From Salegentibacter flavus (GTDB lineage Bacteria; Bacteroidota; Bacteroidia; Flavobacteriales; Flavobacteriaceae): a DNA stretch of 64,000 nucleotides. Shown here piece by piece: positions 23,872-31,733 of the stretch. Within the stretch, counting starts at the first letter, position 1. Every line of letters begins with the position of its first letter. The stretch covers positions 62,001-126,000 of the forward strand of contig NZ_FOVL01000005.1 of NCBI RefSeq assembly GCF_900115145.1. Reading direction: 5' to 3'. The position numbers and the translations under genes are program-made. The notes beneath the pieces were generated by a model that searched no databases, had not been told where the DNA came from, and was given only the letters and a program-made list of their open reading frames with translations.

Positions 23872-25158
23872 TTAACTCTTCTGAATGTCTTCAGAAACAG
23901 CTTGTACTTCATCTAAAACCCTAAGCAGGTTTTCTCCCCATAGTTTTGTGATTTCTTCCTCGGTATAGCCTCTTTTAACGAGTTCGGCAGTTACGTTAAG
24001 GGTTTCTGAGGCATCCTGCCAGCCTTCAATGCCGCCGCCGCCATCAAAATCAGAACTAATGCCAACGTGGTCTATTCCTATTAGGTCAACCATATAATCT
24101 ATGTGGTCTACAAAATCGCTAACGGCGACTGGCGGTATTTCCTCTTTAAGTTTCTCAACATCGGCCACAGCAGCGGTTCTTATTTTTTGGAATTCGGCAT
24201 AATAATTATTTCTGTCGTCCTGTGACAGGTTTCTGATACTGTCTCGCTCCAGCATAGAGAAGTTCATCTCTTCGGCTTTTTTCTCATACACCTTGTTTCT
24301 GGCTTCAGAAAAAGCTTTGTTTTTTTCGGTATTTACATACCCGCTGAAAGCTACTGTTTGTACAACTCCACCGTGCTCTTTGAATAGTAATAATAATTCG
24401 TCATCTAAATTCCTGCTGTGGTCACATAGTTCCCTGGCCGAGGAATGAGAGGCGATAAGAGGCGCTTTTGAAAGCTCGAACATTTGTTTGATAGATTCCT
24501 TTGAGGGATGAGAAACGTCAATCATCATTCCGTATTTATTCATTTCACCGATAACCTCTCTTCCGAGATCACTTAAGCCGTTGTGAAGCCAATCATCATT
24601 CTCTTCCCCGGTATTCGAATCGCAAAGCTGGCTGTGACCCTGGTGAGATAGGGACATATAGCGTGCACCCAGATCATAGAATTTCTTTACGTTTTCTATA
24701 TCTTCCCCAATAGGGTAACCGTTTTCTACCCCAATCATCGCCACCTTTTTACCCGAGGCGTGTATTTGCCTGACCTCTTCTGAAGTGGTGGCAAGCCCAA
24801 TTTTATCAGGAGCGAGTTCATTTACCAGTTTATGGATGGCGATAAACTTCTGCATCGCATTAGTATAAGCAGCTTGAAAGCCTTCTTCATTCAACTCATC
24901 CTGACCGGTGTAAACAATAAACCAAGCGACATCTAGTCCTCCGGCTTCCATTTTCGGAAGATTCACCTGGGTGTCCAGGTTCATGGAATAGTTGTTTTCG
25001 TCAGTGAAATTATTCACGTTGATATCGGCATGGGTATCTATGGTAATAATTTTTTCCTGGATCTTTCTGGCTTCATCCAGGGTTTCCCGGTCGTAGTTTT
25101 GGGCCTGTAAACTAAAGGTGCTAAGAAGCACCATTAATGAGGTTTTAAAAATTTTCAT
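23872..25158 (-). CDS. Secreted membrane dipeptidase (peptidase family M19)
   Basis: Zinc-dependent dipeptidase, renal-dipeptidase type, which cleaves dipeptides including some with D-residues or dehydro-residues. The 428-residue product starts with a signal peptide (MKIFKTSLMVLLSTFSLQAQ), so it acts in the periplasm or outside. Zinc-binding and active-site blocks are visible: DTHADIN near residue 42, MIGVENGYPIG, the YMSLSHQGHSQLCDS stretch, GMMIDVSHPSKES, IASHSSARELCDHSRN and HVGISSDFDGGGG. It lies upstream of the small-peptide array on the same strand but behind a terminator, so a functional link to these peptides is only a possibility. Recycling of peptide nutrients is the default role. 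Confidence 0.9.
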   Translation of the reverse strand: MKIFKTSLMVLLSTFSLQAQNYDRETLDEARKIQEKIITIDTHADINVNNFTDENNYSMNLDTQVNLPKMEAGGLDVAWFIVYTGQDELNEEGFQAAYTNAMQKFIAIHKLVNELAPDKIGLATTSEEVRQIHASGKKVAMIGVENGYPIGEDIENVKKFYDLGARYMSLSHQGHSQLCDSNTGEENDDWLHNGLSDLGREVIGEMNKYGMMIDVSHPSKESIKQMFELSKAPLIASHSSARELCDHSRNLDDELLLLFKEHGGVVQTVAFSGYVNTEKNKAFSEARNKVYEKKAEEMNFSMLERDSIRNLSQDDRNNYYAEFQKIRTAAVADVEKLKEEIPPVAVSDFVDHIDYMVDLIGIDHVGISSDFDGGGGIEGWQDASETLNVTAELVKRGYTEEEITKLWGENLLRVLDEVQAVSEDIQKS

Positions 25159-25270
25159 GATAGCGTATGATTTATAATTGCTGAAAATAGGAATATTTTT
25201 TCAATAGGCATAAGATATATAGGGCCTCATTGTTAATCATTTTCGGACAATTGGTCTTTTAGATGAGGAT

Positions 25271-25321
25271 GGATTTTTTCGGCTTGCAATTATTTTTGTA
25301 TTTTCAATAGGATTTTCGGCT
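25271..25321 (+). repeat. Short direct repeat in the leader of the amide-ligase operon
   Basis: GGATTTTTTCGGCT at 25271-25284 recurs as GGATTTTCGGCT at 25310-25321, each followed by a TTTG-containing AT-rich stretch. It looks like a duplicated regulatory segment; the role is unknown. Confidence 0.5.
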
Positions 25322-25328
25322 ACATTTG
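25296..25328 (+). promoter_or_regulatory. Candidate promoter of the amide-ligase operon
   Basis: TACATTTG (25321-25328) matches TAnnTTTG. A TTTTTG (TTG at 25296-25298) lies 22 bp upstream, slightly longer than the 17-20 bp consensus spacing. It is 20 bp before the ATG at 25349. Confidence 0.5.
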
Positions 25329-25348
25329 GTACTCAATTTATCTTTTTA

Positions 25349-26800
25349 ATGGAAAAATTTATTGTGGTTAACCAGTCTGAAACCTGGAACTTAGCACTTG
25401 AAAATATTCAAATAATTTCAGCTCAGGCTTATCTTACCAATCCTGATTACTCCAAAATTAAAAAAGCGAGAATATTCAATCTTTGCAAGGATTATTCATA
25501 TCAATCCCGTGGGTATTATGTTTCCCTTTTAGCCGAAGCCCGGGGACACCTGGCAATTCCCACTGTAACAAATCTGGTAGATCTTCGTGAGCCAAAACTC
25601 GTAAAAATCGTTTCTGAAGAATTTGATGATCTCATTCAAAAAAGTCTGAAAAATATTAAAAACCAGGAATTCACTCTCAGTATATATTTTGGTCAAAACG
25701 TTGCTCAAAAATACCGGGAATTGAGTGCAATGTTTCACCGGCATTTTCAGATACCATTTCTACGGGTGAAATTTAATTACACCACCAAATGGAATATAAA
25801 GAATATCAAAGCAATTTCTGAAGCTGAAATCCCCGAAGATCATAAAGAAAGTATGCGGGAATTTGCGGTGCAATATTTTGCAAAAAAGCGATATGATACT
25901 CCTCGATCGGTAAAGGCCGATTATGACCTGGCAATCCTTGTTAACCCTGAAGATCCGGCACCACCAAGCAATCCTAAAGCCATTAAAAAATTCGTTGAAA
26001 TTGGGGAAAAGATGGGTTTTTATGTTGAAGTGGTTTCTCCAAAAGATCTTTCCCGCTTATCGGCTTTCGATGCTTTATTTATTAGACAGAGTACCGAGGT
26101 TAACAACGAGGCATATGCCTTTGCCCGAAAGGCCCAACAGGAAGAAATTGCCATTATAGATTATCCCGAGGCGATCTTAAAATGCTGTAACAAAGTGTTT
26201 ATGGCCGAGGCGCTTCAAAACGCCGGGATTCCTACGCCAAAAACGGTGATCGTTCATAAGGATAATAAAAATTCAGTACTTGAAACCACAGGGCTTCCTG
26301 TAGTTTTAAAGTCTCCTGACTCTACTTTCTCTTTTGGAGTAAAAAAAGCAACCACCGGTGAGGAATACAAGGAAATGGTAACTGCAATGTTAAAAAATTC
26401 TGATCTGGTGATCGCTCAGGAATTTATGCCTTCAGAATATGATTGGCGCATAGGAATTCTGGATGATAAACCATTCTATGCCTGCAGGTATTATATGGCA
26501 AAAGACCATTGGCAAATATATAACTGGAACGCTGCTGAAAAGGACAATCAGGATGGGAATGCCGATAGTTTACCCATTGAAGAAATACCTAAGAAAGTTC
26601 TTGATGTTGCCCTGAAATCAGCAAAAATCATGGGAAAAGGTCTTTATGGTATAGATGTTAAGGAAATCGATGGCAAGGCACTGGTTATAGAAATAAACGA
26701 TAATCCCAATATTGATGTTGGAGTGGAGGATGGCTTTTACGGCGATCAGGTTTATATAGATATTCTTAGCGCGCTTAAAGGCAGGCTTGAAAAAAAATAA
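25349..26800 (+). CDS. RimK-like ATP-grasp ligase with N-terminal RLAN domain
   Basis: A 483-residue enzyme expected to form an amide bond between a carboxylate and an amine using ATP. The first ~180 residues fit the RLAN (RimK-like ATP-grasp N-terminal) domain (GYYVSLLAEARGHLAIP, FPFLRVKF-like strands). The ATP-grasp core follows: ILKCCNKVFMAEALQNAGIP, VVLKSPDSTFSFGVKKA (Lys and glycine-rich loop), AQEFMPSEYDWRIGI and the metal-binding VIEINDNPNID near residues 450-460. It is the first gene of a tight operon, 2 bp before the GCS2 gene. Substrates are unknown; comparison with relatives suggests ligation of an amino acid to a small acceptor. Confidence 0.85.
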   Translation: MEKFIVVNQSETWNLALENIQIISAQAYLTNPDYSKIKKARIFNLCKDYSYQSRGYYVSLLAEARGHLAIPTVTNLVDLREPKLVKIVSEEFDDLIQKSLKNIKNQEFTLSIYFGQNVAQKYRELSAMFHRHFQIPFLRVKFNYTTKWNIKNIKAISEAEIPEDHKESMREFAVQYFAKKRYDTPRSVKADYDLAILVNPEDPAPPSNPKAIKKFVEIGEKMGFYVEVVSPKDLSRLSAFDALFIRQSTEVNNEAYAFARKAQQEEIAIIDYPEAILKCCNKVFMAEALQNAGIPTPKTVIVHKDNKNSVLETTGLPVVLKSPDSTFSFGVKKATTGEEYKEMVTAMLKNSDLVIAQEFMPSEYDWRIGILDDKPFYACRYYMAKDHWQIYNWNAAEKDNQDGNADSLPIEEIPKKVLDVALKSAKIMGKGLYGIDVKEIDGKALVIEINDNPNIDVGVEDGFYGDQVYIDILSALKGRLEKK

Positions 26801-26802
26801 AT

Positions 26803-28023
26803 ATGAAGTATCATCTCTTTGAAGTTTTTGGTATTGAGCTGGAATATATGCTGGTGCGAAAGGAAAGCCTGAAAGTTAACCCGATCGTAGACCAGCTTCT
26901 CACAAAGAAAAACGGAAGCTTATCCGCTAATATTGATAATGGTAAAATTGAATGGAGCAATGAGCTGGTTGCGCATGTGCTGGAATTAAAAACCAATGGT
27001 CCTACCGCCAACCTGGAAGATCTTGATTCCCTTTTTGCTGAAAATATCCAGGAAATCAACTATTTACTGCAGGAATTTTGGACTATACTCTTGCCATCGG
27101 CTTCGCACCCTTTAATGCGGCCTAAAACAGAAACGCAGCTGTGGAAGCATAGTTATAGTAAGATCTACGCCTTATACAACCGAATATTTGACTGCAGCGG
27201 TCACGGTTGGGGCAATGTGCAAAGTATGCATATTAACCTACCATTTTATAACGATACTGAGTTTGAAAAACTACACGCAGCCGTCAGGATCCTATTGCCA
27301 ATAATTCCGGGATTGAGTGCGAGCTCACCTATTTTTGAGGGAAAGACAACAGGTTTTAAGGATTCACGCCTGGAGGTTTACAAAACCAATCAGAAAGAGA
27401 TCCCGCAATTGACGGGAAAAGTTATTCCGGAGCAGGTGTTCAGTAAAACCGATTATTACCAGCGAATCTTTAAACCTATTAATGCCGCTATAAAACCCTT
27501 CGATACTGAAAATATCCTTGATCATCATTTTCTCAATTCCAGGGGAGCAATCGCAAGATTTGACAGAAATGCTATTGAAATTCGTATAATAGATATTCAG
27601 GAGTGCCCGGCGGCCGATATTGCAATAGCAGTTTTAATTACTGAAAGCCTGAAGGTGCTGATAAGTGGAGAATGGATCGCTCTGGAAGAACTTAAGAAAT
27701 GGCATGAAGATGATCTTTTCGAAATATTTAATTCGGTTATTCGGGATGCTGAAGAAACCAAAATTCAGAATGAAGCTTTTTTAGCGATCTTCGGAATTAA
27801 AGAAGAAGCGAGCGTTAAGCAATGCTGGGAGAAATTATACGAAAGAGTTCAATCCCAGGTTTCTGCGAAACATCAGCATACCATTGAATACATTTTAAAG
27901 AACGGAAGCCTTTCAACCCGAATTCTTAAAAAACTCGATGGGGATTTTTCAGAAGAAAAGATAAAGAATGTATATTCTGAACTTGGAGAATGTCTGGCTA
28001 ACAATCTATTATTAAAGGTGTGA
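26803..28023 (+). CDS. Glutamate-cysteine ligase-like protein (GCS2 family)
   Basis: A carboxylate-amine ligase of the GCS2 family, relatives of which make gamma-glutamyl bonds with ATP. The 406-residue product has the expected start (FEVFGIELEYMLV, with the two glutamates of the metal site), the region MHINLPF near 147 where a His lies, and RFDRNAIEIRIIDIQECP near residue 260. It is placed between an ATP-grasp ligase (gap 2 bp) and an N-formylglutamate amidohydrolase-like gene that overlaps its stop. The pathway is therefore likely to build and trim a glutamyl or peptide-like compound rather than glutathione: no glutathione synthetase of the usual type is next to it. The product is not known. 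Confidence 0.85.
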   Translation: MKYHLFEVFGIELEYMLVRKESLKVNPIVDQLLTKKNGSLSANIDNGKIEWSNELVAHVLELKTNGPTANLEDLDSLFAENIQEINYLLQEFWTILLPSASHPLMRPKTETQLWKHSYSKIYALYNRIFDCSGHGWGNVQSMHINLPFYNDTEFEKLHAAVRILLPIIPGLSASSPIFEGKTTGFKDSRLEVYKTNQKEIPQLTGKVIPEQVFSKTDYYQRIFKPINAAIKPFDTENILDHHFLNSRGAIARFDRNAIEIRIIDIQECPAADIAIAVLITESLKVLISGEWIALEELKKWHEDDLFEIFNSVIRDAEETKIQNEAFLAIFGIKEEASVKQCWEKLYERVQSQVSAKHQHTIEYILKNGSLSTRILKKLDGDFSEEKIKNVYSELGECLANNLLLKV

Positions 28024-28703
28024 AGTTAGTCTTAACCTGCGAACATGCATTCAATGAAATTCCTGAGGGGTATAAAACGCTTTTTTCAGGAGCTAACAAA
28101 ATTCTAAATTCTCACCGTGGCTACGATCCCGGGGCATTAGACTTATTAGAGCACCTTAAAGCTTTAGGAGATTTTACTTACACTCATAAAATCAGCAGAT
28201 TACTGGTTGAAGTCAACCGCTCCATTGGTCACCCTCATTTATTTTCTGAATTCACTAAAGGACTTTCTACAGTAGAAAAAAATAAAATAATCGCCTTCTG
28301 GTATAATCCATTCAGGACTGAAGTGGAAGATCGAATTAAAAAACTAATTGAAAAAGGGGAGAAGGTGATCCATCTTTCTGTCCATAGTTTTACTCCGATT
28401 CTAAATGACGATATCCGGGGTGCAGATATAGGTCTGCTATATGATCCATCTCATAATGAGGAGAAAGTGTTTTGTAAAGATTTAAAATCAAAGTTAAGAG
28501 AAGAAGATTCCACTTTAAAAATAAGGTTTAATTATCCATACCTGGGGAAGGCTGATGGATTTACAACCTATTTGAGAAATAAATTTTCAGAGAATTATTC
28601 GGGGATAGAATTGGAAGTAAATCAGAAATTCGTACATAATAACAGGATGGATGAAAAATTAAAAGAGACCGTTTTTATTAGCCTTCAGGAAACCTTAAAT
28701 TAA
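28020..28703 (+). CDS. N-formylglutamate amidohydrolase-family protein
   Basis: Zinc hydrolase of the N-formylglutamate amidohydrolase family (227 residues), related in fold to carboxypeptidases and possibly acting as an amidase on the operon's product. It begins with the metal-site LTCEHAFNEIPEGY, then HRGYDPGALDL and VEVNRSIGHPHLFS. The block VIHLSVHSFTPIL holds a second conserved His. It starts at GTG, sharing four bases (GTGA) with the stop of the GCS2 gene, so translation is coupled. The family includes many members outside histidine degradation, and no hut genes are nearby, so HutG function is unlikely. Confidence 0.83.
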   Translation: MKLVLTCEHAFNEIPEGYKTLFSGANKILNSHRGYDPGALDLLEHLKALGDFTYTHKISRLLVEVNRSIGHPHLFSEFTKGLSTVEKNKIIAFWYNPFRTEVEDRIKKLIEKGEKVIHLSVHSFTPILNDDIRGADIGLLYDPSHNEEKVFCKDLKSKLREEDSTLKIRFNYPYLGKADGFTTYLRNKFSENYSGIELEVNQKFVHNNRMDEKLKETVFISLQETLN

Positions 28704-28784
28704 TAGGGGAATTACAAATTTTCCCTTATCAGGAAATTCCAAAAAATTGCCGAATATTTCATAAATTGAATAAATTTTCAAAAA

Positions 28785-28958
28785 ATGAAATTCATAGAGA
28801 TCAAAGACCTGAACGATGATACGTTCTATCTTAACAAGGCACAGATCATGTATGTGGCTTTTCAGGAAGATTCCGGTTGCCATGTAGGTTTAAGTAACGG
28901 ATTGCAAATTAAGACCAATGCCAGCTACGAGGAGTTAAAAGACCTGGTGGACGATTAA
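28785..28958 (+). CDS. Short FlbD-like protein (57 residues)
   Basis: ATG at 28785, stop at 28956-28958. The product MKFIEIKDLNDDTFYLNKAQ continues IMYVAFQED and ends EELKDLVDD. The layout, an N-terminal strand pair then VGLSNGLQIKTNASYEELK, resembles the FlbD/DUF small-protein fold, in which a Leu-Asn-Gly turn precedes a helix. No flagellar genes are present, and the family assignment is tentative. It lies 81 bp after the amide-ligase operon in the same direction and may be its fourth gene, or independent. It ends at the shared hairpin. Confidence 0.6.
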   Translation: MKFIEIKDLNDDTFYLNKAQIMYVAFQEDSGCHVGLSNGLQIKTNASYEELKDLVDD

Positions 28959-28970
28959 TTTGTTCAAATA

Positions 28971-29001
28971 AAAAACCTCTGAAATCATTAGACTTCAGAG
29001 G
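28971..29001. terminator. Bidirectional terminator between FlbD-like gene and FKBP gene
   Basis: CCTCTGAA pairs with TTCAGAGG around a 10-base loop. The A run on the left gives T on the minus strand, fitting the FKBP gene best. Confidence 0.75.
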
Positions 29002-29026
29002 CTTTATATATTAAGGTGTGTGATGA

Positions 29027-29458
29027 TTATTTGATCTCCACTACTTCAAGGTCAAAAACAAGATCTTTTCCGGCTAAAGGATGATTTCCGTCTACCACGA
29101 TAGATTCGTCTTTTACTTCTTTTACCACAAGGTTCATTTCTTGTCCGTCAGGGCTTTTAGAAACTAGTCCCATGCCAACTTCTGGCTTTATCTCTTCAGG
29201 AAGCTGAGATTTTGGCACTTCCTGGATAAGTTCTTCTCTTGGCTCGCCGTAAGCTTCTTCTTTAGAGATATTGATGGTTTTCTTCTCGTTTACTTTCATA
29301 TCGATAAGGCCCTTTTCAAAACCTGGAATTAACTGTCCTTCACCCATAGTGAACTCAATTGGTTCCCCACGTTCAACAGAGCTATCAAAAACCTGTCCGT
29401 CAGTTAATTTTCCGGTGTAATGTACCTTTACCGTGTCATTTTGCTTTACTTGACTCAT
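29027..29458 (-). CDS. FKBP-type peptidyl-prolyl isomerase, SlyD-like
   Basis: Cytoplasmic proline isomerase and chaperone that helps fold proteins. The 143-residue length and layout match SlyD-type FKBPs: FKBP strands at the ends (VKVHYTGKLTDGQVFDSS; LVFDLEVVEI) with an inserted IF domain in the middle (about residues 65-125: KTINISKEEAYGEPREE to VDGNHPLAGK). The NHPLAGK motif is diagnostic. Unlike E. coli SlyD it lacks the His/Cys-rich nickel-binding tail, so a metallochaperone role is not expected. A well-placed promoter is visible upstream, and a hairpin lies behind it. Confidence 0.92.
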   Translation of the reverse strand: MSQVKQNDTVKVHYTGKLTDGQVFDSSVERGEPIEFTMGEGQLIPGFEKGLIDMKVNEKKTINISKEEAYGEPREELIQEVPKSQLPEEIKPEVGMGLVSKSPDGQEMNLVVKEVKDESIVVDGNHPLAGKDLVFDLEVVEIK

Positions 29459-29510
29459 AATAATATTTTTCGAGTTTAAAAATAGGCTAATCTTCAGCCA
29501 TTTAAAGTTG

Positions 29511-29540
29511 CAAAGGTACAGTTATTAAGGTGAAACCCAA
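29511..29540 (-). promoter_or_regulatory. Promoter of the FKBP gene
   Basis: On the minus strand TACCTTTG (complement of 29511-29518) fits TAnnTTTG, and a TTG (complement of 29538-29540) lies 19 bp upstream, exactly the Bacteroidota -33/-7 layout. It predicts a leader of about 45 bases. Confidence 0.75.
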
Positions 29541-29764
29541 ATTAACCCCCGGGGAATCCGTTATCTTGTGTAAAGATTAACAATGTTTTTAGAATAAAAA
29601 ATTATTAAATCCCGCCAAATCACAGGCCACGCAAGAGTCTGGTAATCAACACAAAAAACTATTTAATTGGAATTTTAAATATTAAAAGATACATTTATTA
29701 ACTTAAATTTAAAATTTCCTCCAATTAACCCCGGAGGTTTTACCCAACTTAACTTATCTGTTTT
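29541..29764. other. Intergenic region with a short hairpin
   Basis: AT-rich, without an open frame of note. CCTCC at 29718-29722 can pair with GGAGG at 29733-29737, a weak five-pair hairpin 28 bp before the oxidoreductase start. No riboswitch recognised. Confidence 0.5.
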
Positions 29765-31213
29765 ATGAAAAAAGATCAAACTAATTCAAGAAGGAATTTC
29801 ATTAAAAGTACCGCTCTTGTTACTGCCGGAATAACAATTATTCCCCGACATGTAATGGGAGGTCCCGGATTTCTGGCTCCCAGTGATAAACTCATTGTGG
29901 CAGGAATAGGGGTGGGCGGAAAAGGCCAAAGTGATATTCAGAATTTTGCCAATACCGGCAAAGCCGATATTGGTTTTTTATGTGATGTTGATGACCGCCG
30001 CGCCGCTACTTCGATTGGCCGTTTTCCCAAAGCAAAATACTATAAGGATTGGAGAGAAATGTTTGAAAAAGAAGCAAAAAACTTCGATGCAGTTTCTGTT
30101 TCCACACCAGATCATAACCATGCGGTCCAGGCCCTTGCTGCAATGGAGTTAGGAAAACACGTTTATGTGCAAAAACCCTTGACCCATGATATTTACGAAG
30201 CCAGACAACTAACCGATGCTGCTAAGAAATATAAAGTGGTAACCCAAATGGGGAACCAGGGAGCCTCGGGAGATGGGGTTCGAAAACTTCGTGAATGGTA
30301 CGACGCCGATCTTATAGGAAAAGTTCATACTGTATATTGCTGGACAGACCGTCCTGTTTGGCCACAGGGTATACCATGGCCAGAACATTCAAATGCCACA
30401 GTACCTTCAGAACTCGACTGGAATTTATGGTTGGGAACTGCACCGTATAAGGATTATGTAGATGGTCTTGTTCCTTTTAATTGGCGTGGCTGGTGGGATT
30501 ATGGAACCGGAGCGCTTGGCGATATGGGCTGTCACTTAATTGAAGCCCCTTATCGAGTGTTGAATCTGAATTATCCCAAAGATGTACAAAGCAGTGTAGG
30601 AAGTGTTTATGTAGATGAATTTAAACGCGGCTATTTTCCTGAAAGTTGCCCGCCTTCAAGTCACGTGATCATGACCTTTCCAAAAACCGACAAAACAGAT
30701 TCTGATGTTACCCTGCACTGGATGGATGGCGGGATAAAACCCATGCGTCCTGAAGAATTAGGTCCAAACGAGACTTTTGGCGATGGAGGTAATGGTGTGC
30801 TATTTATAGGAACCAAAGGCAAAATGATGTGTGGTACTTATGGTGAAAATCCTCAATTACTGCCAACTTCTAATACCGATGAAGTTAGTGTTCCTCAAAA
30901 ATATGACAGGGTAGAAGGTGGTTCCGATGGTCATTATGGCCAATGGGTGGAAGCCGCTATTGCCGGGCACGGAAAAAAAGAACTTAGTGCGCCTTTTGAA
31001 ATTTCAGGACCGCTAACCGAAACCCTTCTCATCGCAAATCTTTCCATAAGAGGCATTGATGTGCGTAAGGAGAAGACACGGGAAAACGGAGACAAGTACT
31101 TTGAATATCCCGGCAGAGATGTAAAAATGCTTTGGGATACCGAAAATATGAAGGTGACAAATCTGGATGATGTAAACCAGTTCGTGAAACGGGACTACCG
31201 TACCGGTTGGTAA
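29765..31213 (+). CDS. Tat-exported Gfo/Idh/MocA-family oxidoreductase
   Basis: A 482-residue NAD(P)-dependent sugar-type oxidoreductase sent folded to the periplasm. The N-terminus has a twin-arginine signal: SRRNFIKSTALVTAGITI. The Rossmann fold follows with VAGIGVGGKGQSDIQ, then SVSTPDHNHAVQALAAMELG and the EKP-like KPLTHDIYEA (here QKPLTH, catalytic Lys in place). The C-terminal domain holds WYDADLIGKVHTVYCWTDRP, NWRGWWDYGTGALGDMGCHL and a final conserved block PFEISGPLTE. Such proteins in Bacteroidota usually act on sugar derivatives, but no polysaccharide-utilisation genes are adjacent. Cofactor binding in the periplasm would need the cofactor to be carried out bound, which fits Tat export. 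Confidence 0.9.
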   Translation: MKKDQTNSRRNFIKSTALVTAGITIIPRHVMGGPGFLAPSDKLIVAGIGVGGKGQSDIQNFANTGKADIGFLCDVDDRRAATSIGRFPKAKYYKDWREMFEKEAKNFDAVSVSTPDHNHAVQALAAMELGKHVYVQKPLTHDIYEARQLTDAAKKYKVVTQMGNQGASGDGVRKLREWYDADLIGKVHTVYCWTDRPVWPQGIPWPEHSNATVPSELDWNLWLGTAPYKDYVDGLVPFNWRGWWDYGTGALGDMGCHLIEAPYRVLNLNYPKDVQSSVGSVYVDEFKRGYFPESCPPSSHVIMTFPKTDKTDSDVTLHWMDGGIKPMRPEELGPNETFGDGGNGVLFIGTKGKMMCGTYGENPQLLPTSNTDEVSVPQKYDRVEGGSDGHYGQWVEAAIAGHGKKELSAPFEISGPLTETLLIANLSIRGIDVRKEKTRENGDKYFEYPGRDVKMLWDTENMKVTNLDDVNQFVKRDYRTGW

Positions 31214-31271
31214 CATACTCCTATATTCCTAAAACGTTTTTATTTAGAAATTAATTTAATTTCTAACAGTA

Positions 31272-31721
31272 ATGATCGTGATGCGCGTAATGTCAACAGT
31301 GATTTTCTTAATGTTTCTCTATATGGTTACGGGCTTTTCAGCTTGCAATTTTGAAACTGAAAAATCTTCTGAACCTACAGTGGTGTGGGATAGCCTTGAG
31401 GTTACTGCTTCGGCTTATAATTCCCTGAGCTGGCAAACCGGCCCCGGGAATCCTGCCGTAACAGCATGGGGTGATACCCTTGAACCTAAAATGAAGGCTA
31501 TTGCTGTTTCCAGGGATCTTATAGAAAGAGGCCTTGATCATAATACCCCCGTTAAAATCAAAGGTTTTGACGGGTTTTTTTTTGTTAAAGATAAAATGCA
31601 TTACCGCTGGAAAAATAAAATAGATATTTATATGGGAACCGATGTTGAAAAAGCAAGGGAATGGGGCAGACGCAAGGTGAAGATATATTTCGCGAAAAAA
31701 GAAGAAGACACACTCAAATAA
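31272..31721 (+). CDS. 3D-domain lipoprotein
   Basis: A 149-residue protein with a signal peptide ending in a lipobox (TGFSAC), so it is likely a lipoprotein. The mature part is a 3D (Asp-Asp-Asp) domain: VTASAYNSLSWQTGPGNPAV, then AWGDTLEP, a block around AVSRDLIERG and the closing KIDIYMGTDVEKAREWGRRK with a conserved Asp pair. Bacterial 3D domains are related to murein-degrading MltA-type barrels, so peptidoglycan contact is likely. In this protein there is no other catalytic domain. The frame uses ATG at 31272; later ATGs would damage the signal peptide. Confidence 0.8.
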   Translation: MIVMRVMSTVIFLMFLYMVTGFSACNFETEKSSEPTVVWDSLEVTASAYNSLSWQTGPGNPAVTAWGDTLEPKMKAIAVSRDLIERGLDHNTPVKIKGFDGFFFVKDKMHYRWKNKIDIYMGTDVEKAREWGRRKVKIYFAKKEEDTLK

Positions 31722-31733
31722 AATTTTCAAAAA

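Noticed and set aside
28020-28703. HutG in histidine degradation
   Set aside because: No hutH, hutU or hutI gene is near, and the gene overlaps a GCS2 ligase gene, so it belongs to the amide-ligase operon.
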